Source: Candidatus Methanodesulfokora washburnensis
Lineage (GTDB): Archaea; Korarchaeota; Korarchaeia; Korarchaeales; Korarchaeaceae
Direction: 5' to 3'
NCBI RefSeq assembly: GCF_003947435.1
Contig: NZ_RCOS01000113.1
Coordinates: forward strand, 1 to 64,000
Length of the DNA: 64,000 bases
How positions within the stretch are numbered: the first letter of the stretch is position 1; each line of letters starts with the position of its first letter. The notes below the pieces were generated by a model. The model had not been told where the DNA came from, did no database searches, and saw nothing but the letters and a program-made list of their open reading frames with translations. The position numbers and the translations under genes were made by a program. Positions 1-9,212 of the stretch are shown in pieces.

Positions 1-698
1 CTGCTTTCTTTGTAGAGATTGGAACTCATGTGCTAAGCCCGATAAAAGAGCCCACAAAGCTGTTTGGAATAGCACTTCTAATAGGAGCTTTTGAGATACT
101 ATTGGCATTTGTGATAAGAACTATTGATAAAATCCTATCCGGCGATAAATTCGCAGCTTTCTTGGAGTATGGAGGTATACTAACAATAGCAATGTACACA
201 GGAGCGGTTTACGCAGCAATAAGAAATGGAGCCGATGTGATGAAGACTGTCTCGGATCCTCTCTTTCAGGCAATGGTCATACCGCTATTGATAACAGCAA
301 CCGCACCAATGCTCAAATCTATGAAGGAGGGACATGGACTACTTCATGGAATGCCGGAAATGGTGTCAACACTTATAGAAAGCACCTTAGCTCTCCTTAG
401 CAATTCTCTCTCATTCATAAGGTTAGCTGCCTTTGCAGTAGCTCACGAGACCTTTGGCGTTCTTGCAGGGATGTTCACTGTGGGCTCCACCTCGATAACT
501 CCAGAAAATCTGATACACCTGCTGACTAATCCCGTTTCCCTAATAGCCTTCACCTTCATCAACATAGCTGTTATAGGGCTTGAAGGGCTACTATCCTTTA
601 TACAAGCAATGAGGCTCACATTCTACGAGTTCTTCACGAAGTTCTATTCTGCTAACGGCAGACCATTCCTGCGAGTGAGGGAGCTTCTCTCAGCCTGA
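1..698 (+). CDS. atpI: A/V-type ATP synthase subunit I (a), C-terminal part
   Basis: Membrane stator subunit of the archaeal A/V-type ATP synthase. Its membrane domain faces the rotating proteolipid ring and forms the ion half-channels. The frame is open from base 3, so the gene starts upstream of the window and only about 232 C-terminal residues are seen. They hold several hydrophobic helices; SFIRLAAFAVAH carries the conserved arginine that opposes the ring glutamate in this family. atpK follows 62 bases later on the same strand, so I and K form a unit separate from the other seven ATPase genes, which are on the opposite strand. The GTG at 30 is an internal valine codon, not a start. Confidence 0.93.
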   Translation, partial: AFFVEIGTHVLSPIKEPTKLFGIALLIGAFEILLAFVIRTIDKILSGDKFAAFLEYGGILTIAMYTGAVYAAIRNGADVMKTVSDPLFQAMVIPLLITATAPMLKSMKEGHGLLHGMPEMVSTLIESTLALLSNSLSFIRLAAFAVAHETFGVLAGMFTVGSTSITPENLIHLLTNPVSLIAFTFINIAVIGLEGLLSFIQAMRLTFYEFFTKFYSANGRPFLRVRELLSA

Positions 699-760
699 TG
701 TGTTAGAGTTAAACTTTTAAAGAGAAACATCGCAGGTTCCACTAAAGGAGGTGCTTTCCG

Positions 761-1081
761 ATGGACAAGGTGAAGCTGCTCAGAATATCCCTTTTGGTCC
801 TATTAATACTTCCTCTGGTCGTATTTTCTGCATCAGTTAAAATAGTGTTTGCACAGACAGATCAAGCTAAACCAACAGATATATACAGATCACTAGGAGC
901 TGCTTTGGCTGTTGCTGGAAGCACAATAGGAGCGGGAATAGCTTTATACGGTATAAACATAGGAGGATCAGCTCTTCTTGCTGAAAGACCAGAGGCATTC
1001 ACTCAAGTTCTTCTGCTTGCTGGTTTGTCAGAGGGAATTGCTATCTATGGGCTCCTCATAGCGTTCCTACTGATGGGATAA
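761..1081 (+). CDS. atpK: A/V-type ATP synthase subunit K (proteolipid c)
   Basis: Rotor-ring proteolipid. The 106-residue protein has an N-terminal hydrophobic stretch ending near SAS/AQ (residues 8-32) that looks like a cleavable signal or extra helix. A single proteolipid hairpin follows: a glycine-rich helix (about 45-70) and a second helix with the ion-binding glutamate E91 in LSEGIAIYGLL. This is one hairpin (8-kDa type), not the duplicated 16-kDa form. The start is well supported by an AAAGGAGGTG ribosome site 8 bases before the ATG. It lies just downstream of atpI and converges with the F-H-E-A-B-D-C operon. Confidence 0.95.
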   Translation: MDKVKLLRISLLVLLILPLVVFSASVKIVFAQTDQAKPTDIYRSLGAALAVAGSTIGAGIALYGINIGGSALLAERPEAFTQVLLLAGLSEGIAIYGLLIAFLLMG

Positions 1082-1306
1082 CGAAACTGCTTTCATTCAG
1101 TGTAAAGTTTGTTAACTATAATAACTGTGAGGACCGCTAAGTTTAGATATAAAAATAGTTTTTGGGCTGTACCTGATATATAGGGAAAAGCCTAGAATGA
1201 GCACAGGCGAGAAGATAGATGTGAGAGCTTCGTCCGTTCACCTGAAGGTCCCATGAAATAAGGAAGATCTATCATTATGGAAGTTAACATTAGACCAGAA
1301 CAATGA
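1082..1306. other. intergenic region with promoter-like box and possible small transcript
   Basis: This 225-base gap separates the convergent genes atpK and atpC, where no promoter is expected. A good TATA-like box, ATATAAAAATA, lies at 1147-1157 on the + strand, which predicts a transcript start near 1178. Downstream, GATAGAT (1214-1220) can pair with ATCTATC (1267-1273), and GTGAG with TTCAC inside it. A 19-codon ORF (1197-1256) is also present. A small structured RNA or a micro-ORF is possible; no known RNA family was recognised. Confidence 0.25.
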
Positions 1307-2317
1307 TTAGTAAAGCGAAAGCATATCATATATTTTTTCTGGCTCGATTCTGCTCAGCTTTCCAAGTATAACTGTTCTTACAGCCCAGGATTCCCATTCT
1401 GCAGCTACTACATAGCTAAATGGGAATATTGGGGAGAAAGGCTTCATTCGAGCTAGATTCCTTATTTTAGAATATAACTCTTTAAATAAACTTAGATCTA
1501 GCGTCCACGGAACTCCATATTTCTTGTAGATCTCCATTAGTTCTGAGGCCATTGATTTATGAGCTTCTGTAGATAGAAGAGTCTTGAGAGATTCCTCAAA
1601 TGTGCCTGACTCTGAAAGAACTTTCCTCACATTTTGGGATAGAAATTCGAACATAGAACTATATACTTCCCTCCCTGCTCCCATCAGTTGGGATCTTAGT
1701 ATGATCCCTAGAGCGTAATTCTCCACGTACATTCTAAACACTTCCCACATTTCCGTCCTTTTTGCCCATGCCATTATCTCCATCAAATAGGCCCTATCTA
1801 TCCCTATATCTAGTGAAGGTATATCCATCTGGCCAGATGAAAGCCATTTTGAGATGAAATCTTTCAGTCTGTTTCGGGGAAGAAGGTCGCATATCTGACT
1901 TACATCGCCAGCTCTTAGGATAGAATCTATGTTCAATATAAATCCGCTTATAGGTAGAAATCTTTCCTCTGATACGCCTTCCTTCCTTATCAAGAGGGAG
2001 AATACCTTTCTTTTAAGGTTTTCAACATCATATTTTGCTAGATAGCGAACAACGGCTTCCCCAACAATATCCCCCTTTGATATCTCTAGGAATGTCCTTA
2101 TCCTCCTGCCGAGCATTCTAAGGGTTACATCCGTCACTTTATCAGCCGATTTCAGATCTTCTTGCTTTTCTATGAACATACCATACTCTGTTGAACTTAT
2201 CTCCTTGAAAAGAGACTCCCAGTCTGGAATCATTGCCCAAGATCTTATTTTATCAGGATTTAAAAGATGAGTCATCAGACCATGCGTCCTTACTACCAAA
2301 TAACTCTCCTTTGACAT
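1307..2317 (-). CDS. atpC: A/V-type ATP synthase subunit C
   Basis: Central-stalk socket subunit (homologue of eukaryotic V-ATPase d) that couples the D/F shaft to the proteolipid ring. The 336-residue, mostly helical soluble protein is near the usual family length. Identification rests on position (last gene of F-H-E-A-B-D-C, starting directly after the stop of atpD), length and general composition; no short catalytic motif exists in this family. Its stop faces atpK across a 225-base gap. Confidence 0.82.
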   Translation of the reverse strand: MSKESYLVVRTHGLMTHLLNPDKIRSWAMIPDWESLFKEISSTEYGMFIEKQEDLKSADKVTDVTLRMLGRRIRTFLEISKGDIVGEAVVRYLAKYDVENLKRKVFSLLIRKEGVSEERFLPISGFILNIDSILRAGDVSQICDLLPRNRLKDFISKWLSSGQMDIPSLDIGIDRAYLMEIMAWAKRTEMWEVFRMYVENYALGIILRSQLMGAGREVYSSMFEFLSQNVRKVLSESGTFEESLKTLLSTEAHKSMASELMEIYKKYGVPWTLDLSLFKELYSKIRNLARMKPFSPIFPFSYVVAAEWESWAVRTVILGKLSRIEPEKIYDMLSLY

Positions 2318-2935
2318 TCACTCACCTCTCTTTATCTGTCTGTACTTCTTTATAGTCAAGAATTCCTCTAGATCTTCCTCCTCGAGCAATTCCTCTACAT
2401 ATTTTATTGCTGCAACATAGTCAGGAATCACTATCTTTTCAAGTGCATTCACTTTTCTCATTGTCTGAGCTAAGGCCTCTGCTATTCTTTCAAACCTAGC
2501 CTCTGCATTTACTAGCGGCATCATCTCTTTTATGGCTTCAGAAAGCTTTACTGCAGCAGCCATAACTGCTGAATTAAGAGAAGGTGAGACTGCAAGCCTG
2601 AACTCAGATGCTGTTATCTCTGGAGTCTCAACTCCGACAACGCTTTTAGTCCTAACTTCTATCTTCAGAGGCGTCGCTAAAAGGGCTGCCTTTCTCATCT
2701 CCTGAGGCCCGGCTACTGCATATGCCATCTTCACCATGAAAAATGCTTCTTCTAGCTTCTTATCTATATCCTTCCTGGCATGAAGCTGTTTCAATAGCTC
2801 TTGACTTTCCCTTATAAGCTGGTCCCTTTTCATCTTGAGTGCCTCTATTCCCATTTGCAAAAGAGCCGCTCTTTCTCTCAGCCTGATAAGAAATCCTTTT
2901 GTGGGAAGTATTCTTCCAACAGACCTAAAGCTCAT
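2318..2935 (-). CDS. atpD: A/V-type ATP synthase subunit D
   Basis: Central rotor shaft. The 205-residue protein has long N- and C-terminal helices suited to an antiparallel coiled coil. The N-terminal segment with PTKGFLIRLRERAALLQMG matches the family start (typically P-T-K then a long helix), and the C-terminal region is acidic. The start codon overlaps the atpB stop by one base, and atpC follows with no gap, which implies translational coupling. Confidence 0.92.
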   Translation of the reverse strand: MSFRSVGRILPTKGFLIRLRERAALLQMGIEALKMKRDQLIRESQELLKQLHARKDIDKKLEEAFFMVKMAYAVAGPQEMRKAALLATPLKIEVRTKSVVGVETPEITASEFRLAVSPSLNSAVMAAAVKLSEAIKEMMPLVNAEARFERIAEALAQTMRKVNALEKIVIPDYVAAIKYVEELLEEEDLEEFLTIKKYRQIKRGE

Positions 2936-5900
2936 CAGATCCCCTCATATACTACTGCCTTCTCCTCTCTCAGCTTTGGATGAAACTTTCTTATGGTTCC
3001 ATCGCTTATTCTAGTTAGTTCTCCTTCAGGAAGCATTGATAAGACATCCCAGGCTATGTCGAGAGTTTCCTCTATTGTTCTTCTTTCCTTAAAGCCCTGT
3101 GATAGGAGTCTCTCTTCAAATCTCTTGGCAAACTCCAGATAGAGCCTCTCCCTCTCGCTTAAGCCCGCCTCTCCTACTATTTTCACAAGCTCTCTAGCCT
3201 TAACTCCCTGGCTATATGAAGCATAAAGCTGATCCGACACCTCTTTATGATCCTCCCTTGTTTTTCCAGCACCTATTCCATCTTTCATAAGCCTGCTCAA
3301 GCTGGGAAGGACATTTATAGGTGGATATATCCCTCTGTTGAAGAGGTCTAGATCCAAGAAGATCTGCCCCTCAGTTATATATCCCGTGAGATCTGGTATA
3401 GGATGAGTAAGATCACCTCCGGGCATTGTCAATATTGGCATGAATGTTATAGAGCCGGGTTTTCCCTTTATCCTTCCAGCTCTCTCATATATAGAGGCTA
3501 GGTCACTATACATGTATCCCGGATAGCCTTTTCTGCTGGGAACTTCTTCTCTTGCTGAACTGAGCTCCCTTAACGCCTCGCAATTTGATGTTATTATCCC
3601 ATTGGCCACAATTAGCCTGCTTGTGGCTGGAACAGTGATATCATAAACAAAATCATGCTCGCTGGAAACCTCTGCTATGCTAACTATCTTGTCAAGCACA
3701 TAGTTGCCATTGCACATCCTTCTAAGTGCAACATAATCTGGATCCTCATTGTTTACAAACCTGCTGAGCCTGTTCAACCACCTCTCCAGCGTCTTTCTCG
3801 ATATTCTCTTCCTCAGATTCTCGAAATCAGATATATTACCTGAAGCTTCTATTGACTTCTGTGAAATTCCATACCTCTCTCTAAGTCTTTTGAACACCAA
3901 AGCTGCCCCCTTAGGCGCTAATCTCGCCTTCTCTGCTTTATATGAATTAAGTTTGGAGAGCATCTCTACCAATTTCATGAGTTTAGCTCTCTTTTCTGAA
4001 TGAGCTAGCTTAATTCCAGAAGCAAGCCTCAACACGTCAGTTTTACCTCTTACTACAATATCATATACTGTAGATGTCTTCCATCCCCTGCTAACTCTGC
4101 TTACAATAGAGCTCTGAACTCCCATCCTTTTCAGAAGAAGCTGGATTCTGTTAGCCCTGAGCCTGCTTGAAGTCGTAATTATCACTGCTTTATTCCTCAG
4201 ATTTATGCTACCATCTCCATCTATATAACCTGACAGAAATTCTCCTATATATTTTCTCGGCAACCTGACTATAGGCAGAAGTTCCTCCTTCTCTCCAGGC
4301 CTAGCCAAGCTCTTGAGAATGGAATAAGCCAAGGCATTTGCAAACCTAATCATAAATACCCCATTTTGGTCCCTCTGAACTTTTGCTCTAGGACCAATGA
4401 ATGAGGATGTGAAATAGCGAGTGAACTCATCTATAAGCTCCTTGGACTTTGCTGAGAATCCAACTATATATTGTGATTGATATTTTGCGATATATCCATC
4501 GGACATAACCCAACCTAATAATCTTAAAATCTCCGGAGTTATTTTATAGTTTGGTATCCTAGTGCTAATTTTCTTCCCAGCTGTAATTCTATCAACATGT
4601 CCAGCTATATCTTTCATGCTGATTCCCAGTTCATTTGATATCTTCAGAACATCGGAGAGACTTAATGCTCTCTTAAACTTAGCCTCCGTAAACTTCCTGT
4701 AGCTTATTCCTAGCCTATTAGATGAAGCTTTCAGGTTACCATATCTCTCTATAAGCTTCTTTTCAAGCCAATCATCCTTGAAGTGCAGGTAAAACATGTT
4801 AGGATTATCCTGTAGAAGAGTTAGTACGTCTGGAACTTCCTCTTCCACTTCTATTGTTTCGATCGAATAGACCTCATCCCCTATTCTCAGCTCCTTTGCT
4901 GGAATCATTCTTGGCCCAGAAATGGTATCCACTAAAATCTTATGATCTGGAGTAACTTTAAGGATTGCTCCGCTTCTAAAAGTGATCTCTAGGAGCTTTC
5001 CAGAGTAGGCTACTTTCTCAACTGCTCCTACTTTTGCCTTTGTGTGCTGAAATTCGTTCCATGATAGTACTGTATAAGGACATTGTTGTGATGAGATTAC
5101 TCCCAATTGAAGCAAACCTGACCCATTTCTCATGTCAATAAGTTTTCCTGCTTTTCCAGCAGCTAATTCAACTATCTCACCTATTGGTCTGGTGGTTCCA
5201 TCCGCTAGAATTACCTCAGTATCCCCAGCAAAGCAATAGTTGGTCATATCGGTTACTATCACTAAAACATCCATGTCCAGATCAAAGGCCAAGTACTCTG
5301 CTGCAGTTAGTGCAACCCTTGGTGTGGTTATCCTCTCTATCACTGGGTCATTCGCTAGATTAAGGAACAGAATTGACCTGCTTAATGCACCGAACTCCTC
5401 AAATTGTTTCCTGAAGAACAATATATCATCATACTTGAGCCCTACTGCAGCAAACACTATTGCAAATCTCTCCGATTTCCCGGGAACTACCGCCTGTCTT
5501 GCTATTTGAGCAGCAACCATGTTATGGGGTAGTCCTGCTTCAGAGAAAAGGGGTAACTTTTGGCCTCTGACTAAGCTCAACATCCCATCAATTACGGATA
5601 TCCCCGTTTCAACAAATTCGTCTGGGTAATCTCTTTTCACTGGATTTATCGGTGCTCCATTTATGTCCCTATAATCATCGGCTCTGATGGGAGGCCCACC
5701 GTCTATAGGCATTCCTGATCCATTGAACACCCTTCCGAGCATCTCATCTGAGACAGGAAGCTTCAACGTGCTCCCTGTGAACTTCACCATGACTTTTGTT
5801 TCTAGTCCTTCTGTATCACCCAAAACCTGCAGTATTGTCTTCCCCTTTCCCACTTCTATCACTTGACCAAGCCACTCTCTCCCATCATCGGAGTAGAACC

Positions 5901-6000
5901 TGACTACCTCCTCATACGATGCATCGGGAACCCCCCTCATGATGACTAGGGGGCCCTTCACCTGTTCTATTCCTCTATACACTTTCCCATAAAGGGCCAT
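2935..6000 (-). CDS. atpB: A/V-type ATP synthase subunit B, interrupted by an intein
   Basis: Regulatory (non-hydrolysing) nucleotide-site subunit of the A3B3 head. The reading frame encodes 1021 residues. Residues 1-255 and 807-1021 join to give a 470-residue B subunit of normal length; residues 256-806 are an intein (separate entry). Family features include [19 protein letters not shown] (about 135-153) and, after the intein, [20 protein letters not shown]. Insertion falls in DMTNY/CEALRE, a highly conserved segment beside the nucleotide-interface loop, with Cys807 as the +1 extein nucleophile. The gene overlaps atpD by one base and abuts atpA. Splicing must occur for a working ATPase. Confidence 0.95.
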   Translation of the reverse strand: MALYGKVYRGIEQVKGPLVIMRGVPDASYEEVVRFYSDDGREWLGQVIEVGKGKTILQVLGDTEGLETKVMVKFTGSTLKLPVSDEMLGRVFNGSGMPIDGGPPIRADDYRDINGAPINPVKRDYPDEFVETGISVIDGMLSLVRGQKLPLFSEAGLPHNMVAAQIARQAVVPGKSERFAIVFAAVGLKYDDILFFRKQFEEFGALSRSILFLNLANDPVIERITTPRVALTAAEYLAFDLDMDVLVIVTDMTNYCFAGDTEVILADGTTRPIGEIVELAAGKAGKLIDMRNGSGLLQLGVISSQQCPYTVLSWNEFQHTKAKVGAVEKVAYSGKLLEITFRSGAILKVTPDHKILVDTISGPRMIPAKELRIGDEVYSIETIEVEEEVPDVLTLLQDNPNMFYLHFKDDWLEKKLIERYGNLKASSNRLGISYRKFTEAKFKRALSLSDVLKISNELGISMKDIAGHVDRITAGKKISTRIPNYKITPEILRLLGWVMSDGYIAKYQSQYIVGFSAKSKELIDEFTRYFTSSFIGPRAKVQRDQNGVFMIRFANALAYSILKSLARPGEKEELLPIVRLPRKYIGEFLSGYIDGDGSINLRNKAVIITTSSRLRANRIQLLLKRMGVQSSIVSRVSRGWKTSTVYDIVVRGKTDVLRLASGIKLAHSEKRAKLMKLVEMLSKLNSYKAEKARLAPKGAALVFKRLRERYGISQKSIEASGNISDFENLRKRISRKTLERWLNRLSRFVNNEDPDYVALRRMCNGNYVLDKIVSIAEVSSEHDFVYDITVPATSRLIVANGIITSNCEALRELSSAREEVPSRKGYPGYMYSDLASIYERAGRIKGKPGSITFMPILTMPGGDLTHPIPDLTGYITEGQIFLDLDLFNRGIYPPINVLPSLSRLMKDGIGAGKTREDHKEVSDQLYASYSQGVKARELVKIVGEAGLSERERLYLEFAKRFEERLLSQGFKERRTIEETLDIAWDVLSMLPEGELTRISDGTIRKFHPKLREEKAVVYEGI
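3583..5235 (-). mobile_element. LAGLIDADG-endonuclease intein in atpB (551 residues)
   Basis: Self-splicing protein element within the B subunit (protein residues 256-806). Block A begins with Cys256 in [13 protein letters not shown]. Block B has VTPDHKILV with the usual T-x-x-H. Two dodecapeptide motifs of a LAGLIDADG homing endonuclease are intact: LLGWVMSDG (acidic D501) and LSGYIDGDG (acidic D596). The C-terminal block ends [10 protein letters not shown] followed by Cys807. The penultimate residue is Ser rather than the usual His, a known tolerated variation. Helix-turn-helix-like segments lie at about 445-470 and 705-740. Both endonuclease acids are present, so homing activity looks possible. 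Confidence 0.93.
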
Positions 6001-7781
6001 CAGGACACCTCCGCAACAAGCCTATTAAGCTCATCCTTTAGTTCTTTTAAGGCCTCTTCCAGCTCCTTATCAAACTCCTTCTCAGGAACGAACTTCAATC
6101 TTCTCAATCTCCCCAAAGAGGAGAGTCTCTGCATTTTTGATATAGGCACACCATAATCAAGCAGAGGCCGAGCCTCTCTGTAAAACTGTATTAAGGCTTT
6201 TAGAAGCTTAGCCTGCTTCTTTGGGGAGCAGAATGTATCCACTTCATGGTATGCATTTTGAACTAAGTAGCCTTCTCTTATTAGTTCTGCCTCCAAGAGA
6301 AGAAGTCTGTTTTCCTCTGAGAGGGCTGCCTCACCAACTACTCTAGCCACTTCCTCTAGTCCAGATGCCCTCTGAAGTATATCCATAGCCTCGGTTCTCA
6401 AGCTCAGCATATCCTCCCCAGAATTTCTCATCCACCACTCTTCAAGTCCAGATACATATTTAGAGAAGCTTCTAAGCCAATTTATTGATGGAAAATGTCT
6501 TCTAAATGCAAGATCTTTGTCTAAGGCCCAGAAAGCTCCTACGTATCTCATGGTATGCTGGGTCACAGGCTCGTTAAGATCTCCTCCGGAGGGGCTTACG
6601 GCTCCTATTATTGCCACTGATCCGATCTCATTTCTATTGCCCAGAACCTTCACTCTTCCAGCCCTCTCATAGAATGATGCTATATAATCAGGAAGATACG
6701 CAGGATATCCTTTTTCCGATGGTATTTCCTCAAGCCTAGAGCTAAGCTCCCTCAGCGCCTCAGCCCATCTAGATGTGGAATCTGCTGTCAGTACCACATG
6801 AAGGCCCATATCCCTAAAGTACTCAGCATACGTAATCCCCATGAATATGCTGGCTTCTCTTGCAGGAACAGGCATGTTGCTTGTGTTTGCTATCAACACG
6901 CTTCTCTCGAGAAGGGGTCTTCCGGTCTTTGGATCTATCAGCTTTGGAAATGTATGAAGAAGATCTGTCATCTCATTACCTCTTTCACCACAGCCTACAT
7001 AAACTACCACATCAGCATCAGCCCACTTCGAGATCTGATGAAGAGTTACTGTCTTTCCGGTACCAAATCCTCCTGGAACAGCAGAAGTGCCTCCCTTTAC
7101 TATCGGAAAGAAAGTATCTATAACTCTTTGTCCTGTAAGAAGAAGCTCCACTGGCTCTAACTTTTCCTTAAATGGTCTAGGGTATCTCACAGGCCATTTA
7201 TGATACATCTTCAGGTCAACTTTTCTCCCTGCCCTTTCAAGAGTAGCTATCACTTCCTCAACAGTATAATCTCCTTCGCTAGCTATTTCAGTTACTTTGC
7301 ATCTTCCCGTCCTCGGAGGAACCATTATTTTGTGATCTATCGCTCCTTCCCTCACAGTTCCCAGTACGTCTCCATCCTCCACTGTATCTCCTTTTTTCAC
7401 AACAGGCTTAAACGTCCACTTCTTGTCTCTTGGAAGCGTGGGAACTTTTATCCCTCTTGTTATAAATGGCCCTCCGGCTATCTCTGCCACAGCTTCTAGA
7501 GGTCTTCCGAGACCATCAAGAACAGATCCAAGTAAACCAGGTCCTAGTTCCGCTGAAAGTGGCTCTCCTGTTCTTTCAACAGGTTCTCCAGGCTTAAGTC
7601 CGCCCGTCGGCTCATAAACTTGAATTACTGCTACATCTCCCTCTACCTTAACTATCTCCCCAATCAGCCTTTCTTCTCCAACAAGCACTACCTCTCTTAT
7701 TTTAGCCCCTTTTAGATTCTCTGCAAAAACGACAGGACCTCTTATGTGGAGTATCTCTCCCTTTGCAAATACCTCCTCCAT
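6000..7781 (-). CDS. atpA: A/V-type ATP synthase catalytic subunit A
   Basis: Catalytic ATP-binding subunit of the A3B3 head, 593 residues, the usual length. It carries the P-loop GGFGTGKT (residues 237-244), the catalytic glutamate in GERGNE (about 265-270) and [15 protein letters not shown] (about 331-345). The family-specific non-homologous insertion (about 110-190) is present. The P-loop, a frequent intein site in other archaea, is uninterrupted here. Start and stop abut atpE and atpB exactly, as expected for a tightly coupled operon. Confidence 0.97.
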   Translation of the reverse strand: MEEVFAKGEILHIRGPVVFAENLKGAKIREVVLVGEERLIGEIVKVEGDVAVIQVYEPTGGLKPGEPVERTGEPLSAELGPGLLGSVLDGLGRPLEAVAEIAGGPFITRGIKVPTLPRDKKWTFKPVVKKGDTVEDGDVLGTVREGAIDHKIMVPPRTGRCKVTEIASEGDYTVEEVIATLERAGRKVDLKMYHKWPVRYPRPFKEKLEPVELLLTGQRVIDTFFPIVKGGTSAVPGGFGTGKTVTLHQISKWADADVVVYVGCGERGNEMTDLLHTFPKLIDPKTGRPLLERSVLIANTSNMPVPAREASIFMGITYAEYFRDMGLHVVLTADSTSRWAEALRELSSRLEEIPSEKGYPAYLPDYIASFYERAGRVKVLGNRNEIGSVAIIGAVSPSGGDLNEPVTQHTMRYVGAFWALDKDLAFRRHFPSINWLRSFSKYVSGLEEWWMRNSGEDMLSLRTEAMDILQRASGLEEVARVVGEAALSEENRLLLLEAELIREGYLVQNAYHEVDTFCSPKKQAKLLKALIQFYREARPLLDYGVPISKMQRLSSLGRLRRLKFVPEKEFDKELEEALKELKDELNRLVAEVS

Positions 7782-8402
7782 CTAGCTCCCTCCCAATATC
7801 ATATCTAGTATCCTCCTCTGATTTCTGTCAAAGTAGTCTCTAAGCCTCCCCTCAAAAGTTCCATAAAATCTTATGGAATCATCTTCATTTCTCATGATCA
7901 CTCCTCCCAAGGATTGGATGCTCCTATCATCCAGCCTTATCTCCACGTTCATCTCTTTAGAGATTCTTTCACTTATCTTTTTGATCATTTCCTTGTCCTT
8001 CTCTCTAGATGCCACATAAACAACTTTACTTCCAAGCACATTAATGCCCTCTTTAATATATCTCTCGAGCACTTCCTCGTAGTTTATTTTTCCCTTCCCA
8101 TCCGAGATTTTTGCCAGTTCTTCTTCTATTCTAGCCTCTATTTCTCTTAGAATGCTCTTTTTAGCCTCCATTAATATTTTCTTGGCCTCTATTTCAGCAA
8201 CGCTTTTTCTTCTCATAGCCTCTTCTGCAGCTTCTCTTTCTGCTTTTTCCCTCTTAGCCATCATTATTCTCTCTGCCTCCCTTCTTGCTTCTTCTATTAT
8301 TCTCTCTGCCTCCTTTTTTGCCTCCTCTATTATCTCTTCTGCTCTTCTCTTTGCCATGCTGAGAATTGCATTGACTATGACTTCAGCCCCTTCCTCACTC
8401 AC
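7782..8402 (-). CDS. atpE: A/V-type ATP synthase peripheral stalk subunit E
   Basis: Peripheral stalk (stator) subunit that pairs with subunit H. The 206-residue protein has an N-terminal right-handed coiled-coil region rich in Ala, Glu, Lys and Arg (about residues 17-85) and a globular C-terminal head that binds A3B3. The start overlaps the end of atpH by 8 bases. A 77-bp tract in its coiled-coil part is identical to a tract in atpH (see repeats). Confidence 0.92.
   Translation of the reverse strand: MSEEGAEVIVNAILSMAKRRAEEIIEEAKKEAERIIEEARREAERIMMAKREKAEREAAEEAMRRKSVAEIEAKKILMEAKKSILREIEARIEEELAKISDGKGKINYEEVLERYIKEGINVLGSKVVYVASREKDKEMIKKISERISKEMNVEIRLDDRSIQSLGGVIMRNEDDSIRFYGTFEGRLRDYFDRNQRRILDMILGGS
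8279..8355 (-). repeat. 77-bp exact repeat, copy in atpE
   Basis: Identical over all 77 bases to 8547-8623 in atpH (offset 268). It encodes the shared coiled-coil stretch beginning AKRRAEEIIEEAKKEAER. Identity at silent positions points to recent duplication or gene conversion, not only shared heptad bias. A further partial copy of about 30 bases lies near 8467-8496. Confidence 0.9.
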
Positions 8403-8685
8403 CGAAGATCACCTCCCGAACCAGTATATCTAGCACATCATTTATTCTCATGTCTAACATCTTCTTTATTCTCTCTGCCTCCTTTTTTGCCTCCTCCACT
8501 ATCGAGTCAATATCAGAATTAGTCGAATGATCGATCTTCACCTGAGCCCTTCTTGCTTCTTCTATTATTCTCTCTGCCTCCTTTTTTGCCTCCTCTATTA
8601 TCTCTTCTGCTCTTCTCTTTGCCTCTTCCACCATATTCGAGGATTTTTTTTCGGCATCCATCAGTACTTCTACAAGTCTAGGCAT
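8395..8685 (-). CDS. atpH: A/V-type ATP synthase peripheral stalk subunit H (G)
   Basis: Small stator subunit forming a coiled coil with subunit E. It has 96 residues and is almost entirely charged helix with repeated E-E-A-K/R blocks, matching the archaeal AhaH/G type by size, composition and operon place (between atpF and atpE). The middle of the gene is a 77-bp exact copy of part of atpE. It ends 8 bases inside atpE. Confidence 0.88.
   Translation of the reverse strand: MPRLVEVLMDAEKKSSNMVEEAKRRAEEIIEEAKKEAERIIEEARRAQVKIDHSTNSDIDSIVEEAKKEAERIKKMLDMRINDVLDILVREVIFGE
8547..8623 (-). repeat. 77-bp exact repeat, copy in atpH
   Basis: Partner of 8279-8355. The two copies diverge at the very next base on both sides (g8546 against t8278; t8624 against a8356), so the tract has sharp limits. 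Confidence 0.9.
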
Positions 8686-8694
8686 AACATCACC

Positions 8695-9027
8695 TCATAT
8701 CTCCACCTCAGATGAGCCTATTGCCCTGGCTAGATAAGATTTTAGCTCATTTAACCTGATTCCTCTGGAACCTTCCATATCAGGTACCACTGCAAATACA
8801 GGAGTTATCCTCCCTCTATTTATAAGATCCATTCTTACGGGTGCTATTTTTTCAGCAACCCTCTCATTCACAAAAATAACCAAGGGCAGATTTTGCTCCT
8901 CCTTGAAAAACCTGAAAAGCTCTCTCGTTTCTTTTATGACGATAGCTCTTATTCCCACCATCTCAAATGCCATTGCCATTATCTCATCATCGACAACCGC
9001 CATAACTGAGTCTGAGCTTCCGCTCAT
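8695..9027 (-). CDS. atpF: A/V-type ATP synthase subunit F
   Basis: Small central-stalk subunit attached to subunit D, about 110 residues with a Rossmann-like fold; the N-terminal beta strand SVMAVVDDEIMAMAFEMVG fits the family. I chose the ATG at 9027, which is preceded by GGTG at a 6-base distance; a GTG at 9036 would add three residues. First gene of the - strand ATPase operon. A TATA-like box on the - strand centred near 9062 serves as promoter, close to the promoter of tRNA-Leu on the other strand. Confidence 0.9.
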   Translation of the reverse strand: MSGSSDSVMAVVDDEIMAMAFEMVGIRAIVIKETRELFRFFKEEQNLPLVIFVNERVAEKIAPVRMDLINRGRITPVFAVVPDMEGSRGIRLNELKSYLARAIGSSEVEI

Positions 9028-9054
9028 CTCATGCACCGAATGATGTTCTTTCTA

Positions 9055-9084
9055 GCAAATATAAAGACAAACTCTTTATATACC
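9055..9084. promoter_or_regulatory. divergent promoters of atpF and tRNA-Leu
   Basis: On the + strand, CTTTATATACC at 9074-9084 lies about 33 bases before the mature tRNA end at 9112. On the - strand, the complement of 9057-9066 reads TTTATATTT about 25 bases before the atpF start region. The two TATA boxes sit almost back to back. Confidence 0.6.
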
Positions 9085-9111
9085 AAGCGTGATGTATACT
9101 TGACAATACTT

Positions 9112-9196
9112 GCGGGGGTAGCCAAGCCAGGACAAAGGCGGCGGACTTAAGATCCGCTCCCTTAGGGGTTCGTGGGTTCAAATCCCACCCCCCGCA
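9112..9196 (+). tRNA. tRNA-Leu (anticodon TAA)
   Basis: Acceptor stem GCGGGGG (9112-9118) pairs with CCCCCGC (9189-9195), and A9196 is the discriminator. The anticodon loop CTTAAGA gives TAA. A long variable arm, as expected for a class II leucine tRNA, precedes the GTTCAAAT T-loop. No intron, no encoded CCA. A TATA box lies at 9074-9084. Confidence 0.95.
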
Positions 9197-9212
9197 TATA
9201 AAGAGGGATAGC

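Noticed and set aside
6798-7499. Several + strand ORFs of 87-120 residues antisense to atpA
   Set aside because: They follow the codon pattern of the real gene on the other strand, have no ribosome sites and no recognisable domain.
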